This document shows, in pieces, positions 1 to 10,965 of a stretch of DNA of 64,000 nucleotides. Under the pieces are notes generated by a model. The model made no database searches and was not told the DNA's origin. It saw nothing but the letters and a program-made list of their open reading frames with translations. A program made the translations under genes and the position numbers. The stretch is from Siphonodentalium dalli. Taxonomy: Eukaryota > Mollusca > Scaphopoda > Gadilida > Siphonodentaliidae. The stretch spans positions 85,596,324 to 85,660,323 of the forward strand of contig CP136061.1 of the NCBI GenBank assembly GCA_032622095.1. Direction: 5' to 3'. Within the stretch, counting starts at the first letter, position 1; every line of letters starts with the position of its first letter.

Positions 1-600
1 TTAGGTCACTATGCCAGACTTGGATATTTTAGGTGTTGTGAGAGTAACAGATCATATGAGTTGGTAGACATGCCAATAATTCACTGATTGGCTTGATACA
101 TTGATGAACAGTGTGATGACAGTTATATTCTATCCATTGATAGTCACATTAATGTTTGAGACAGTTGCTCACTCTTTTTCCATGCACACAATGATCTAGG
201 CTGTATTTACATCAAGACAAGTTCATTTATTTCAGTTTTATATTTGTCGAAGCTTCTTTCCTTAGGGTGTCGGGAAGGAATTTTTTCACCCCACAGTCCC
301 ATATGGAACATGCTATAGCTTAGTGTCATCTCCACTAAGGCCCATATGAGGTCCCAGTAACATAAATACAGTGTTTTTGCTGTTATAAATTGTTATAATA
401 TGTTTTAATCTGTTACAAATGTCAAATAGGGGCACAAAATGTCTTTAGTAAAAAATTTAAATGAGGTTGTAAAAAATGTGTTTTTTGCCCCTCGGGCCAC
501 CCACCCCGGCATACCTTCCTGCAATTTTTTTATTACCCCCCCCCCCACCCCGCTGTAGTGTCAATATTACCCCACGCTTTACCCTAACATTAGGTATGGA
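1..600. other. No gene recognised
   Basis: AT-rich sequence with no convincing coding frame or splice structure. A poly-C run lies near 537-546. It may be intron or intergenic DNA. Confidence 0.5.
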
Positions 601-604
601 GCAT

Positions 605-2075
605 CAAAACTAATTTTTAAACAAGAGGTGGCATCAGAGATGCTGTGTCTCGTTTTCGGTGGCTTACCGCCGGTGGCTACCGCCAATTGGTGTGCATCAG
701 TATCGGTAGACTAATTAATAGGTAAAATCGAAAAATGACTAATTAAGGGCCATAACTCCATCAAATTTTATTGGGCCAGGCTGGTTTTCGAACTGAGGAA
801 CTCGTCCGAAATATTCTTGGCAAGTATCTCTATTCCAAATTTTAAACAAATCGGAGGACGTTTGTTGAAGTTATCGCGCTAACGAGCTAAAAATTAACGA
901 AAAATGACTAATTAAGGGCCATAACTCTATCGAATTTTATTGGGCCAGGCTGGTTTTTGAACTCGTCCAGGATATTATTGGAAGACACTTATATACCAAA
1001 TTTTAGTTGAATCGGATGACGTTTGTTGAAGTTATCGCGCTAACGAGCTCAAAATTCGTACAAAATGACTACGGACCATAACTCTATCAAATTTTATCGG
1101 ACCGGGCCAGTTTTCTAACTCGTCCGAGGTATTCTTGGGAGACACCTATATATCAAAATTTCAATCAAATAGGATGATGTTTGTTAAATTATCGCGCTGA
1201 AAATTTGTGAAAAAATGACTAATTAAGGGCCATAACTCTATCAAATTTTATCGGACCTGGCCGGTTTTCGAACTCGTCCGAGATATTCTTGGGAGACACC
1301 TATGTACCAATTTCAATCAAATCGGATAACGTTTGTTGAAGTTATCGCGCTAACGAGCTGAAAATTCGTGAAAAATGACTAATTAAGGGCCATAACTCTA
1401 TCAAATTTTATCTGACCAGGCCGGTTTTCTAACTCGTCCGAGATATTCTTGGGAGACACCTATATACCAAATTTCAATCAAATCGGATAACGTTTGTTGA
1501 AGTTATCGCGCTAACGAGCTGAAAATTCGTGAAAAATGACTAATTAAGGGCCATAACTCTATCAAATTTTATCGGACCAGGCCGGTTTTCGAACTCCTCC
1601 GAGATATGCTTTGGAGACACCTATATACCAAATTTCAATAAAATTGGATAACGTTTGTTGAAGTTATCGCGCTAACGAGCTGAAAATTCGTGAAAAATTA
1701 CTAATTAAGGGCCATAACTCTATCAAATTTTATCGGACCAGGCCGGTTTTCGAACTCGTCCGAGATATTCTTGGGAGACACCTATATCCCAAATTTCAAT
1801 CGAATCAGATAACGTTTGTTGAAGTTGTTGCGCTAACGAGCCTAAAATCAGTGAAAAATGGCAAAGGGCCATAACTCTGTAATAAATGTGCGGACGAACC
1901 CGATTTTTTGTCTGCAGCTTACGTGCATGGATATGTACTCACACACCATAAAGATTTTTAATCCGTCAATAAACGGTTGAGTTATAAGCAAAACACGTCG
2001 CCTGCCCGCCCGCCCACCGTCCCTCATCAAACTATAAGTCGAGTTTTGGAAAAAAACTCGACTAATGACCTACTC
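605..2075. repeat. Tandem-core element, ~160-bp units
   Basis: About seven copies of a ~160-bp unit, each carrying GGGCCATAACTC, a 'CTCGTCCGAGATATTCTTGG' block and 'GTTGAAGTTATCGCGCTAAC'. Units from about 1208 to 1850 are the most alike; earlier ones are more diverged. The right end holds a C-rich 'GCCCGCC' stretch and a short inverted repeat of 'AGTCGAGTTTT' (2036-2066). Short open frames inside are not coding-like. Repeats of this look are common in bivalve genomes (background knowledge); I cannot name the family. Confidence 0.75.
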
Positions 2076-2444
2076 AATTTAGTAGGACAACATGACAGCA
2101 ATAATCTGATCTAATCAGTAGAGTTAACTATATGAGTTATTTGAGTGCATCTGAACAAAATTAATGTTGAAGGAGAGTAAAATCATAAAGGAAATACAAG
2201 TAACAACCATAGCCAAAGCAGAACAGTCCATCGCTTTTGCGATAAAAAAATTCTAACTTTGATTTTCACCGGGCTTTTTGCAATAGGTTGGATGTGAAAT
2301 CACAATGTTTTTTGTATTAATGCGTCACATGAATTGATCTGTATGTGCGATATCACGCATACCTATGTTCGTATAATAATTTTTTTAAAGTTGTTTTTGT
2401 GTTGTTTTAGTTACGTTTTTATTCTGAGTAACAAATAGAGTTTA

Positions 2445-3090
2445 AAACAAATATTTTAGTCATTAATTGTGAAGCGCCGAGAAAATGAGGATTAAATTTG
2501 GCCAAAGTTTTTTTAATTTGACCAAAAAATATTTGGCAAAGTTTTTTCCATTTGGCTAATAAAATTTTCATTTGGCTAAACTTTTGGCCAAATTTTGTTT
2601 CAGTCCAGCGTGAACACTGTATATGACCAGGGTTCACGCTGCCACATAATTATATTAGTGGTGTTTTATAAGGTTTAGGAAAAGTTAACACCTCTATCAA
2701 GATGCGGTTAATCTCACAGCATTAGTACCATATGGTTGGAGGGATTACTAGTATTTAGTGTGGTGGTGGTGGCGTTTACAATAGCTAATTCTCTTGTGAT
2801 GTGCCCTTCTGATGAAACAACCCTTCTACTATTATATTGTTCAGTGATTGGCTTATTAATTATATGATAAACCACAATAGAGATGCAGTATAATTAATTA
2901 TTAACTTACTGCTTTTCTATCGATATCAAAAGTCGTTAAAACCGCGAGTGTCGAAACAAAAGAATTAATGTTGCAGAAAATGATAATATCGGGGATAGCA
3001 TTTTGGCAAATGCTAAAATAATTTGGCAAAAAATATTTTCATTTGGCAAAAGTAAATTTCGTTCCAGCGCGGACCCAGTATATGACGAAT
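2445..3090. mobile_element. Diverged TTTGGC-rich DNA-element remnants
   Basis: Two blocks (about 2470-2640 and 2985-3085) carry repeated TTTGGCCAAA/TTTGGCAAA words bounded by 'CAGGGTTCACGCTG'-like and 'CCAGCGCGGACCC'-like ends. They match the ends of the complete element at 30815-31726 and look like older or rearranged relatives. Confidence 0.55.
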
Positions 3091-3185
3091 AGTCCATGTT
3101 TTCTTTGACGTAAACCAGCTAGTGAAATCGGTAGGGATATAATGCTGGTTTATGTTGAAGTACGGTTGTCTTACTCTTCTGTAGC

Positions 3186-3734
3186 AGCTAGACTTTACAG
3201 GTGGATTATCTCTTTGTAAACATGTATTATATAGTTACCGGGGTATAAAATATTAGATCTGAATCGAAGACTCCTGTCCGGAAATGCTTCTATCGATTAA
3301 TATTCATTTTATTTCGACTATTTTCTGGTCTAAAAAGGTGTGGTTGTTTAGCTAACGAACAATAGTGGTTACTGTTAAGTTGTTAACAGAGACCAGAAAT
3401 TTTATGGTGTAATTTTGTCACAAATAAACGTTAATTATACTCATTATCGCTTATTACTATGGAATAAGACAATAAAATCAATCAATCTGGGATATTTGAT
3501 GTTCGGTACGTAGCCATAGGAACAGCTACCTAATGCTCGCTATCGCTATATGGTATCATCCAAATGGTCTGTTCTAAAAATAGACAAATAAACGATCCCA
3601 ATAAAATATTGGAAATAAAATCAATATTAATTGATAGAAGCCTTTCCGGACAGGGGTCTTCCATTCATATTTATTATTTTATACCAACGCAACTATTTCA
3701 AATTTGTTATTTAAAGAGATAATCCATCTTTAAG
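3186..3734. mobile_element. Non-autonomous TTAA-flanked element, family D
   Basis: About 540 bp with inverted ends: left 'AGGTGGATTATCTCTTTG', right 'AAAGAGATAATCCATCTTTA'. Inner marks are 'GAAGACTCCTGTCCGGAAAT' near 3270 and its inverted partner near 3640. Other copies are at 20902, 42043, 45407 and 63200. Intact copies are flanked by TTAA, which suggests piggyBac-type mobilisation. No transposase frame is present. Confidence 0.75.
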
Positions 3735-4029
3735 TGTAAATCATCCCCGCATCTATAATCACCAATGAAGGTAATAAAATATCACAATTTTGAAAGTAAC
3801 TCAGTTTATACCATAGAAAACATTTTATCACATAATTAACCCACAAAACCAGCTTCATAATTATTGGTAAGACACACGTGTAATATTAGCGAGTGTGTGA
3901 CATCACACCATTATTTAAATGACTTGCGATTGCTGAAGTTTATGATTGTTGTTTTCGATGAATACTTGGCGTTGCTTCGTGTTTATTTGATCATCTGATA
4001 AAAGGTATCTCAGTCTCGTACTATTTTAT

Positions 4030-4125
4030 TCGTAATTTATCAACCTCATCCACTAAATTCTATTTGAGCCTCGGTAAACCTCGGCTCAAATAAAATTTAG
4101 TGAACTCGGTTGATAAATTCCGTAT
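4030..4125. repeat. Short hairpin
   Basis: Inverted arms 'AATTTATCAACC' and 'GGTTGATAAATT' enclose 'CACTAAATTCTATTTGAGCC' and its near-perfect reverse complement around a short loop near 4080. The rest of 3735-4560 holds nothing recognisable. Confidence 0.6.
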
Positions 4126-4560
4126 AAAATATAAACTCATGTGAGATCCTCTATATATTACAAGCTAGAATCTTCATGTGTGCAATAAACATAGAATAAC
4201 ACAGTTTTGTGAACATGCTTCTCATTTTACCATCGCGTCATAACAAACTTGGTTTAAACAATATTTTATTTCTTCCCAAAAAGATATAATTATAAAACAT
4301 GACACATGTATGAATAGAAGACTAGAAGGGATGAAGAGGATTTGACAACAAGCATCAGATGCTTATTTTGAGCCATCTCCTCATAACAAACTTGTGCAAT
4401 AACATTAACCAGTTCACACACTTGTGTCGTTATATCTATATAATTGGTCTGATCTCCACAACAGTTAGATTATAAGTTGTAATAATATCTGATAAGTTGG
4501 CAACAAATATTTTAGTTTGACAAAATATTTGCCAATAGTAAATTTTTAACCAGATGATAC

Positions 4561-5157
4561 TTACCTTATCGAGAATATAAATAGCTTACCGGAGCAGATC
4601 AAATCGGATATGATGCTATTGTTTACTGACCTTATCGATGATATATATAGCTTCCCCGAGCAGATCAAATCGGATGTGGTGCTATGGTTTACTGACCTTA
4701 TCGATGATATATATAGCTTCCCCGAGCAGATCAAATCGGATGTGGTGCTATGGTTTACTGACCTTATCAATGATATATATAGCTTCCCCGGGCAGATCAA
4801 ATCGGATGTGGTGCTGTGGTTTACTGACCTTATCAATGATATATATAGCTTCCCCGAGCAGATCAAATCGGATGTGGTGCTATGGTTTACTGACCTTATC
4901 GATGATATATATAGCTTCCCCGAGCAGATCAAATCGGATGTGGTCCTGTGGTTTACTGACCTTATCAATGATATATATAGCTTCCCCGAGCAGATCAAAT
5001 CGGATGTGGTCCTGTGGTTTACTGACCTTATCAATGATATATATAGCTTCCCCGAGCAGATCAAATCGGATGTGGTCCTGTGGTTTACTGACCTTATCAA
5101 TGATATATATAGCTTCCCCGAGCAGATCAAATCGGATGTGGTGCTGTGGTTTACTAT
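4561..5157 (-). repeat. 66-bp tandem array copied from the end of an exon
   Basis: Eight near-identical 66-bp units plus one diverged distal unit. Since 66 is divisible by three, several frames on both strands stay open. On the - strand each unit reads as 22 residues including 'HIRFDLLGEAIYIIDK' and then AAG|GTCAGT, a good 5' splice site. The unit at the high-coordinate end joins a longer open frame (5093-5350). Several other units carry an in-frame stop (CCATAG). I read the array as tandem copies of exon end plus donor. The distal copy instead has CTCCG|GTAAGC. Confidence 0.75.
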
Positions 5158-5350
5158 AGATGTTGCTGATTTCATTCTCTGAAGTTTTGAAGGTGAATGT
5201 TGGAATTTTGCCATTTTTGAGGAAAGAATCTTTTTGTTCCAGCAAGTTGAGAGGAACTACTTCATTTTTATATCGATCCGGCTCCGATTTCAGATGTTTG
5301 ATATCATGTTTCACGGGTGGTGGCTGCGCATTCTTCTTTGTTTTTGTCAT
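5093..5350 (-). CDS. Candidate coding exon, possibly DUF1704/MATCAP-like
   Basis: An open frame of 86 codons from an ATG at 5350 down to a donor AAG|GTCAGT at 5093/5092. The product is basic at the start, then 'EVVPLNLLEQKDSF', 'IPTFTFKTSENE' and 'HIRFDLLGEAIYIIDK'. An in-frame TAA lies 8 codons upstream of the ATG, so this is either the first coding exon or begins at an unseen acceptor. The order 'PLNL-E-K--F ... P-F-F ... SKP ... L-EAI-I-DKV' recalls the region before the metallopeptidase core of DUF1704 proteins (tubulin tyrosine carboxypeptidases MATCAP1/2). That is recall of a family pattern, not an alignment. I did not find the next exon below 4560. The end of this exon is what the 66-bp array repeats. 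Confidence 0.45.
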
Positions 5351-5636
5351 TCCACACGCTGTTCTGTCTCTTTAATTTATCGATGCTCATCATCACTACA
5401 AAAATAGCAACATTGATTGATTGGGGTTTACTGTTGCTTTCAGCAACTAAGGCCATATCACGACATTGCCAGTTTTAGTGGTGGAGGAAATCCGCACACT
5501 TACAGTATATCTAACAGCTACAAAGGCTGATAAACTGGTCGACCATGTGCGGCAAACCACCTGCCATTGGCAAGTAACTGGCATCTCCACCAGATAAATT
5601 CGAGATTTCAAGTTCTAAAGTCCACGATGGAAACAT

Positions 5637-5712
5637 GTGGATTGGACCCTTATTGCCAGTGCTGGAGGGTGACACGGCTTGGAGTTTTACCCCTTACCGA
5701 CTGAGCTACAAT
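5637..5712 (-). repeat. tRNA-derived SINE head
   Basis: On the - strand 'TAGCTCAGTCGGTAAGG' matches a tRNA A box and 'GGGTCCAATCC' about 50 bases on matches a B box. Between them the sequence does not fold into a normal anticodon arm, so this is a SINE promoter head rather than a tRNA gene. Family C begins right beside it. Confidence 0.5.
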
Positions 5713-5926
5713 AATGCTCTAAGTAATCGACTTCTTAACCACAGCAGAATTATGGGTAACTTTTCAGGATTTTAGTCGGAAATATGGCTTGTTGCCATTC
5801 ATCGGAAAGCTCTCGGGGAGAGCTTTCTGATGAATGGCAACAAGCCATATTTCCGAATAAATCCTGAAAACATACCCATAATTCTGCTGTGGTTAAGAAG
5901 TCGATTACTTAGAGCATTACTGTATG
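5709..5926. mobile_element. Fold-back MITE, family C
   Basis: A near-perfect inverted repeat of about 215 bp centred near 5819. Outer ends are CAATAATGCTCTAAG and CTTAGAGCATTACTG; the inner arm includes 'GGAAATATGGCTTGTTGCCA'. Other copies have ends CAGTAATGCCC/GGGCATTACTG flanked by TA, which suggests Tc1/mariner-type mobilisation. The whole element can fold into one hairpin. Confidence 0.85.
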
Positions 5927-6040
5927 CATGTAACAACAGCAACAAGTGTCATTTAAGGATGGATTATCTTTTCCTATAGCAAATTTTAAATAGTTTCCTG
6001 GGTATCAAATAATAGTTATGAACCAAAGACACCTGCCCAG

Positions 6041-6490
6041 TAAGCCTGAGTTTAGTGTGCCAGTCATTTGTAGAATGAGGTCCCCAGAGGGTGAATTTAG
6101 TGATGCTATCCTGCACAGCAAGATAGCTTCACCAAATTCACCCTCTGGCCGGGGGACCTCATTCTGCATGGCCTCATCTGCTATGGGAGACATAGACTCA
6201 GATTGAAGTTCCCAGATGGTAAATATTGTAAACCTTGATCATGCAATATGTCGTCTGCCAATTTGTGGATATAGAAAAACTAAATTAAAAAAAAAGAATC
6301 TATGTGAAGAAGTTTCTAAAGAAATTTGATATTAATGAAGAAAATTTTCAGAAAAGATGAGGCCTAAGCAGAATGAGGTCCCCAGTGGGTGAATTTAGTG
6401 ATGCTAGCCCGCTATGCGGGATAGGGTCACTAAATTCACCCTCTGGGGACCTCATTCTGCAAATGACAGGCACACTAAACTCAGGATTGA
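6041..6490. mobile_element. Double-hairpin element, family A (subtype 3)
   Basis: Ends 'AAGCCTGAGTTTAGTGTGCC' and its complement near 6465-6487. Each end carries a ~95-bp palindrome with arms GCAGAATGAGGTCCC... around a GC loop (about 6073-6170 and 6368-6460). The ~200-bp core is unlike other sequence except other family A copies. A fragment of family D precedes it (about 5955-6030). Confidence 0.8.
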
Positions 6491-6515
6491 TGTCAAACCA
6501 CAGCATTGAACCAAC

Positions 6516-6611
6516 CTTTACGATAGTCTGTTTTCCAGACAGCAATTTGCTGGCTTCTTTCTTGATCGCCATCCATATGCCACAACCATAATCCACTGCC
6601 ATTAAGTTATC
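6516..6611 (-). CDS. Candidate internal exon, 32 codons, gene unknown
   Basis: On the - strand an acceptor 'TTTTATAG' is followed by 96 nt open in one frame with conserved-looking residues (starts DNLMAVDYGCGIWMAIKKEA, ends SGKQTIVK) and a possible donor AAAG|GTTGGT. The length is a multiple of three, so it is a phase 0-0 exon. I do not recognise the protein. It lies upstream, in - strand sense, of the candidate exon at 5093-5350 and may or may not belong to the same gene. A family A element starts 26 bp past the donor. Confidence 0.4.
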
Positions 6612-6779
6612 CTATAAAACACATAGAATCACGTAATTTATAATCATTGTATCAGTACACCCACTTTCATTACTTGTCCTATAAAAAATTTTGATATTAT
6701 AATTAATCAAGTCATATTTCGTTGATAAATAACACATTTTGGGAAATTTTATACCATAGTTGACAGTGGTTAGCATTAT

Positions 6780-7030
6780 TTTGTTGTAATTAATCAATTC
6801 TGATAACTCAAGCGTATTTTGAAGAAATGTTGTTATTGTTGTTAACTTGATGATATGGGGCGGCCATCTGATCAGATTGTTATTGTTGTAACTTGATGAT
6901 ATGGGCCGGCCGTCTGATCAGATTGTTATTGTTGTAACTTGATGATATGGGGCGGCCATCTGATCAGATTGTTATTGTTGTAACTTGATGATATGGGGTG
7001 GCCGTCTGATCAGATTGAATAATTTTAAAT
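6780..7030. repeat. Short tandem repeat inside a family F fragment
   Basis: Four copies of a ~57-bp unit with 'GTTATTGTTGTAACTTGATG', 'ATATGGGG' and 'GTCTGATCAGATT'. The same words occur in family F elements at 9195-9663, 17450-17615 and 21385-21753, so this is an internally expanded piece of that family. Confidence 0.6.
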
Positions 7031-7224
7031 AGGATAATTACATTAGGGTGGATCACTTCGAAGTGACAGTTGAGTGTAGGAATTTTGTTACGATGTCACG
7101 GCATCACAATAAACTGCCCAATTTTAAACGATATATACAACTCAAAATGCATTATTGTGTTGATATATTCTGTTGAGATGTAAATATAAGGAATAATCTC
7201 TGTTTCCAAATATAACAAGAGATG

Positions 7225-8095
7225 GACTGTCGTCTGGTGCATACCCCCTCGTGGCATACCGCCTCGTGTGGGCATATCTATAACTTATGAGGGCTATACT
7301 CAAGACAGATGGACCCAAACACCAGCATTTTCATATAAACAAAGATGAGTAACTATAGAACAATAAAAACAAAACAAACATATGAATGTGCCATTAAATG
7401 TCCTCATAGTGGTGAACATCCATACAAAATTTCATTGAGATCCGAGCATTACTGTTCAAGTTATGAGCTGAACAGACATTGGATGGACCAAACAACCAAC
7501 ATTTCCAGATAAACAAAGATGAATAACTCTAGAATGGAAAAGCAGAACAGAACAATGGAACCCTCTATTGAATGTCCTCATAGTAGTGAACATCCATACC
7601 AAATTTCATTGATATTCCAGCACAACTGTTGAAGTTACTACATGAAGAGACACCAGACGGACCAAAAAGCCAACATTTCCAGATAAACAAAGATGTATAA
7701 CTCTAGAATGGAAAATCCGAACAAAACAATGGAACCCTCTTTTTAATGTCCTCATAGTAGTGAACATCCAGACCAAATTTAATATATTTGAGATCCCAGC
7801 ACAACTGTTGAAGTTACGACATGAACAGACACCAGCCAGACCAAAAAGCCAACATTTCCAGATAAACAAAGATGAATAACTCCAGAATGGAAAATCCGAA
7901 CAAAACGATGGAACCCTCTATTGAATGCCCTCATAGTAATGAACAGCCATACAAACTTTCATTGAGATCCGAGCACTACTGTTCAAGTTATGACATGAAC
8001 AGACATCGGACGGATGGACGGTGCGACGCACGGACGGATGGACAGGTGCAAAACAGTATACCCCCCTTCTTTTTTTTTAAAGGGGGTATAATTAC
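7225..8095. repeat. Tandem-core element, ~183-bp units
   Basis: Four diverged copies of a ~183-bp unit with 'CCAACATTTCCAGATAAACA', 'TGGAACCCTCTATTGAATG' and 'ATTGAGATCCGAGCA'. It ends in 'GGACGGATGGACGGTGCGAC', a CCCCCC/T-rich stretch and 'GGGGGTATAATT'. 'ATACCCCC' near 7242 and 'GGGGGTAT' near 8083 form short inverted ends. It has the same overall design as 605-2075 and 48440-49490. Confidence 0.7.
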
Positions 8096-8879
8096 ACAGT
8101 TTAAAGACATTTGCCTAAACACGTACTAAATTTTTATAAATCACTTCACAAATGTATAAGTTTGTGATTAGGCAAATGTTTTTGGCCAATTAGTGTCGTC
8201 AGTAATGATGTAAAATTAGTAAGAAGTTAAAGGGACCCAAGGCACTCGCAGTCGGTTAATGTACAAAAATATAAAAGTCTGTATAATCTCACCACATAAA
8301 GGGACCCAAGGCACTCGCAGTCGGTAAATGTACAAAAATATAATATTCGGTATAACCTCACCACTTAAAGGGACACAAGGCACTGACAGAGGGTTATTGT
8401 GCAAAATTATAAAAGTCTGTAAAAACATCACAAAGAAGAACATGAAGAAATAGATAAATTTTGTTCTTATAATCATTATTGATAGTTAAATTCTCCAATA
8501 ACAAAAGTATGCAAACAAAACTTTTAAAGTGATTTGTCAACAATTAACATCACTAAACATGTAGTAAATTCAAATATTTTAGTCTGGATATGATATTCAA
8601 ATTATTTTTCAATGTTTTGTAATTTTCCAATGTTTGATGTCAAGTTTTTATTAAACTTTAATTGGTATCGAATTGGACTTTGATCAGTAATGTCATTGTA
8701 ACAGTAATGGTTACAATATGAGAAATCTTGTCATTGAAGCTATCATCCCAAAGGGAGCCTCGCATATATAAGAGAATATATTGACCTAACCATATTTACC
8801 TTGACCTTGTAAGTCAGTGCATTCTCTCCCTATGGGATACATACATTTATAAAAGAATGCAGTGGCACAGGATCTTTAA

Positions 8880-9834
8880 CCCTTTCAGTGCCAAGTCCGA
8901 TTTTTGTATCAACCCATATACCCTGTGCCAATGCATATATAACAGAATGCATTGGCCTAACAATTTTTCATCATTTGTTATTATTTTTTACAATTTTTTA
9001 CAATTTTAATAATTTTTTCTCATATTCTTTAACTCTTTCAGTGCAAGACTTATTTTGTAGGTTTAGTGCCAGGGAATCTTACGTTTTTCATGGGCACCAA
9101 AATTATTACTATGAATACTTGGTGATAGTTTTGAGTTATAACATGCCCCTAAGGTTTTATCCAGTTTGTTTTTAATTCGCTATAGCATGCTTAAAGGTAC
9201 TCAACCCGATAAAACTCCTCTCAATTACTATTTCAATGGCTTCGGGGGTCAAAAATATTTGATTCGAGTCGAGGAAGTCACCCATCAAAGCTCAGATTTG
9301 TTAGATATCGATTTTAGAAATCTATTATTTTTCATTATCGGGAATACTATCTGGCCCAGAACTCAGTCAAAATTGCGTTAAAATTACCACTTGATTTTAG
9401 AGTTATTCATCCTTGTCTGTTTGAATAGATTTGGAGTACACATCCAGAGCAGATTACGGCAGTTATTAGTACTCATCTCGAGAACATAACAAATTTGAAA
9501 AATCAATATCTAATAACTCTGAGCTTTGTTTGATGGGTTCCACGACTCGAATCAAATATTTTTTACCCCCAAAGCCAAAGAAATAGTAATATAGGACCCT
9601 CTGATCGGATTGTTGTTGTTGGAATCTGTTGAGATGGGGACCCTCTTTACGGGTTGAGTACCTTTAAGCATACCCAAAAAAATTCAACCCAAAAAAAATA
9701 TATATATAAAAATATATATATTTTTTATTTATTTATTTATTTTTTTGTATTTTGTTAGGGCTGATTTTATCGGGCCTGGCACTCTACATACCGTAAATTA
9801 CGGCCGAGGAGATCGGCCCCTGGCACTGAAAGGG
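8880..9834. mobile_element. TTAA-flanked element, CCCTTTCAGTGCC ends
   Basis: TTAA (8876-8879) then CCCTTTCAGTGCCA; right end TGGCACTGAAAGGG then TTAA (9835-9838). The CCCTTT start and TTAA flanks fit piggyBac-type elements. It contains a partial palindrome of family B type and another complete element (9195-9663). Open frames within are AT-rich and not protein-like. Confidence 0.7.
9195..9663. mobile_element. TTAA-flanked element, family F
   Basis: TTAA then 'AGGTACTCAACCCG' at the left and 'CGGGTTGAGTACCT' then TTAA (9664-9667) at the right. A further inverted pair is internal ('TTTGATTCGAGTCG' near 9258 and 'CGACTCGAATCAAA' near 9543). It is inserted inside the previous element. Confidence 0.75.
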
Positions 9835-10279
9835 TTAATGTTCTACCAGTGCATGAAAGGGTTAAATGTGTCTTTTCATGTTGACAAAATTGTTCAACTA
9901 TCCTTATCACCCATGTTTATCTCAATCAACACGAAATAACCCAACACAAATTGAATATCACAAATTATATTCTAATTAACATAATAATAACACTGATCAA
10001 TATTGCGCTAAGCTCTTATGTCACTGTGCATGCCAATCGATAATACAGGTGTGTCTTACTAAATCCAGGGGCTAATTATGTAATAAAAGAACATAAGTTT
10101 ATCTATTTCTCCATGTTCTGCTTGGTGGTGATGTTTTTACAGACTTTTATAATTGTTGGACATTTACCCACTGCAAGTGCCTTGGGTCCCTTTCAACTGA
10201 AATTATAAAATAAAAAAATATTTATTCCTTGATCCATATTCATTGATAACTCTGTCAAAGTCCACCCTTCATCATATAC

Positions 10280-10965
10280 AATTTGATCTATTCATTGCGA
10301 ACTGTGCAATTAATTCCATAACAAAATATTATAAAAATTATGGTCCAAGCTGCTCCTGGTCCAAGCACAGGGGTCTGGCAATTTTTTTTAATATTATTTT
10401 TATTATATAGGCCTAATATATAATACAAAATAATTATAAAAAAGTTCTCAGACAACTGTGGGTCCAAGCCAGGCACCTTCATTATAATAAACATTATTTC
10501 TACAGACCTGGTGAATTACTTCCATAACAAAGATTTAATATAAAAATTTATGGTCCGGGAACTTTTTTTATATTATTTATTATATAATATATAATAAAAA
10601 ATAATAATAATAAAACAAAGTTCCCGTACCCCTGTGGGTCCAATCAACTAGGCCTTCATTATGGTAAACAGTATTTCCACAAACTGGGCAATAATGTACA
10701 AATGAATTTCAAATTGTCCCTTGATTCATATACATTCAGGTTGATATCTCTGTTGAAGTGCACCCATCATAATGTCGCGACACATACATGAATCTATTCA
10801 TTTCAAACTGTGCATTAATTCTTTAGCAAAGATTATTTAATTTTATGATCCAATTAAGCACACGGGTTGGGGAACTTTTTTTAATATATTATTTAATATA
10901 TTATATAATATATAATAAAAGATAATATTAAATAAAAGTTCCCTGACCCTTGTGGGCCCAATTAG
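10280..10965. repeat. Three tandem copies of an AT-rich hairpin unit
   Basis: Three diverged ~220-270-bp copies. Each has GGTCCAA, then 'TTTTTTTAATATTATTT', an ATATAATATATAAT turn, the complementary run and 'GTGGGTCCAA'. Hairpins lie at about 10345-10480, 10545-10665 and 10850-10965. Each is preceded by 'CATTCATTGCGAACTGTGCA'-like or related sequence. No coding frame. Confidence 0.6.

Larger units (their letters stand above)
8231..10191. mobile_element. TTAA-type element with nested insertions
   Basis: Left end TTAA then 'AGGGACCCAAGGCACTCGCA' and right end 'TGCAAGTGCCTTGGGTCCCT' followed by TTCA (a decayed TTAA) are inverted repeats. Inside the left end the terminal ~65-75 bp is repeated three times (8231, 8298, 8367). 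'ATCTATTTCTCCATGTTCT' near 10102 is the inverse of 8437-8455. A related fragment lies at 44305-44360. Two further elements are nested inside. Confidence 0.65.

Noticed and set aside
4561-5157. CRISPR-like regular repeats
   Set aside because: The units are directly adjacent without unique spacers, in an animal genome. No CRISPR array is present anywhere in the window.
4610-5182. Long + strand frames of 173 and 190 codons with 22-residue repeats
   Set aside because: They arise because the 66-bp unit is a multiple of three without stops. Only the - strand reading connects to unique coding-like sequence and a donor site.
5637-5712. Functional tRNA gene
   Set aside because: A and B box words are present but no cloverleaf with an anticodon arm can be formed; it is better explained as a SINE head. 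The same holds for 43495-43600.
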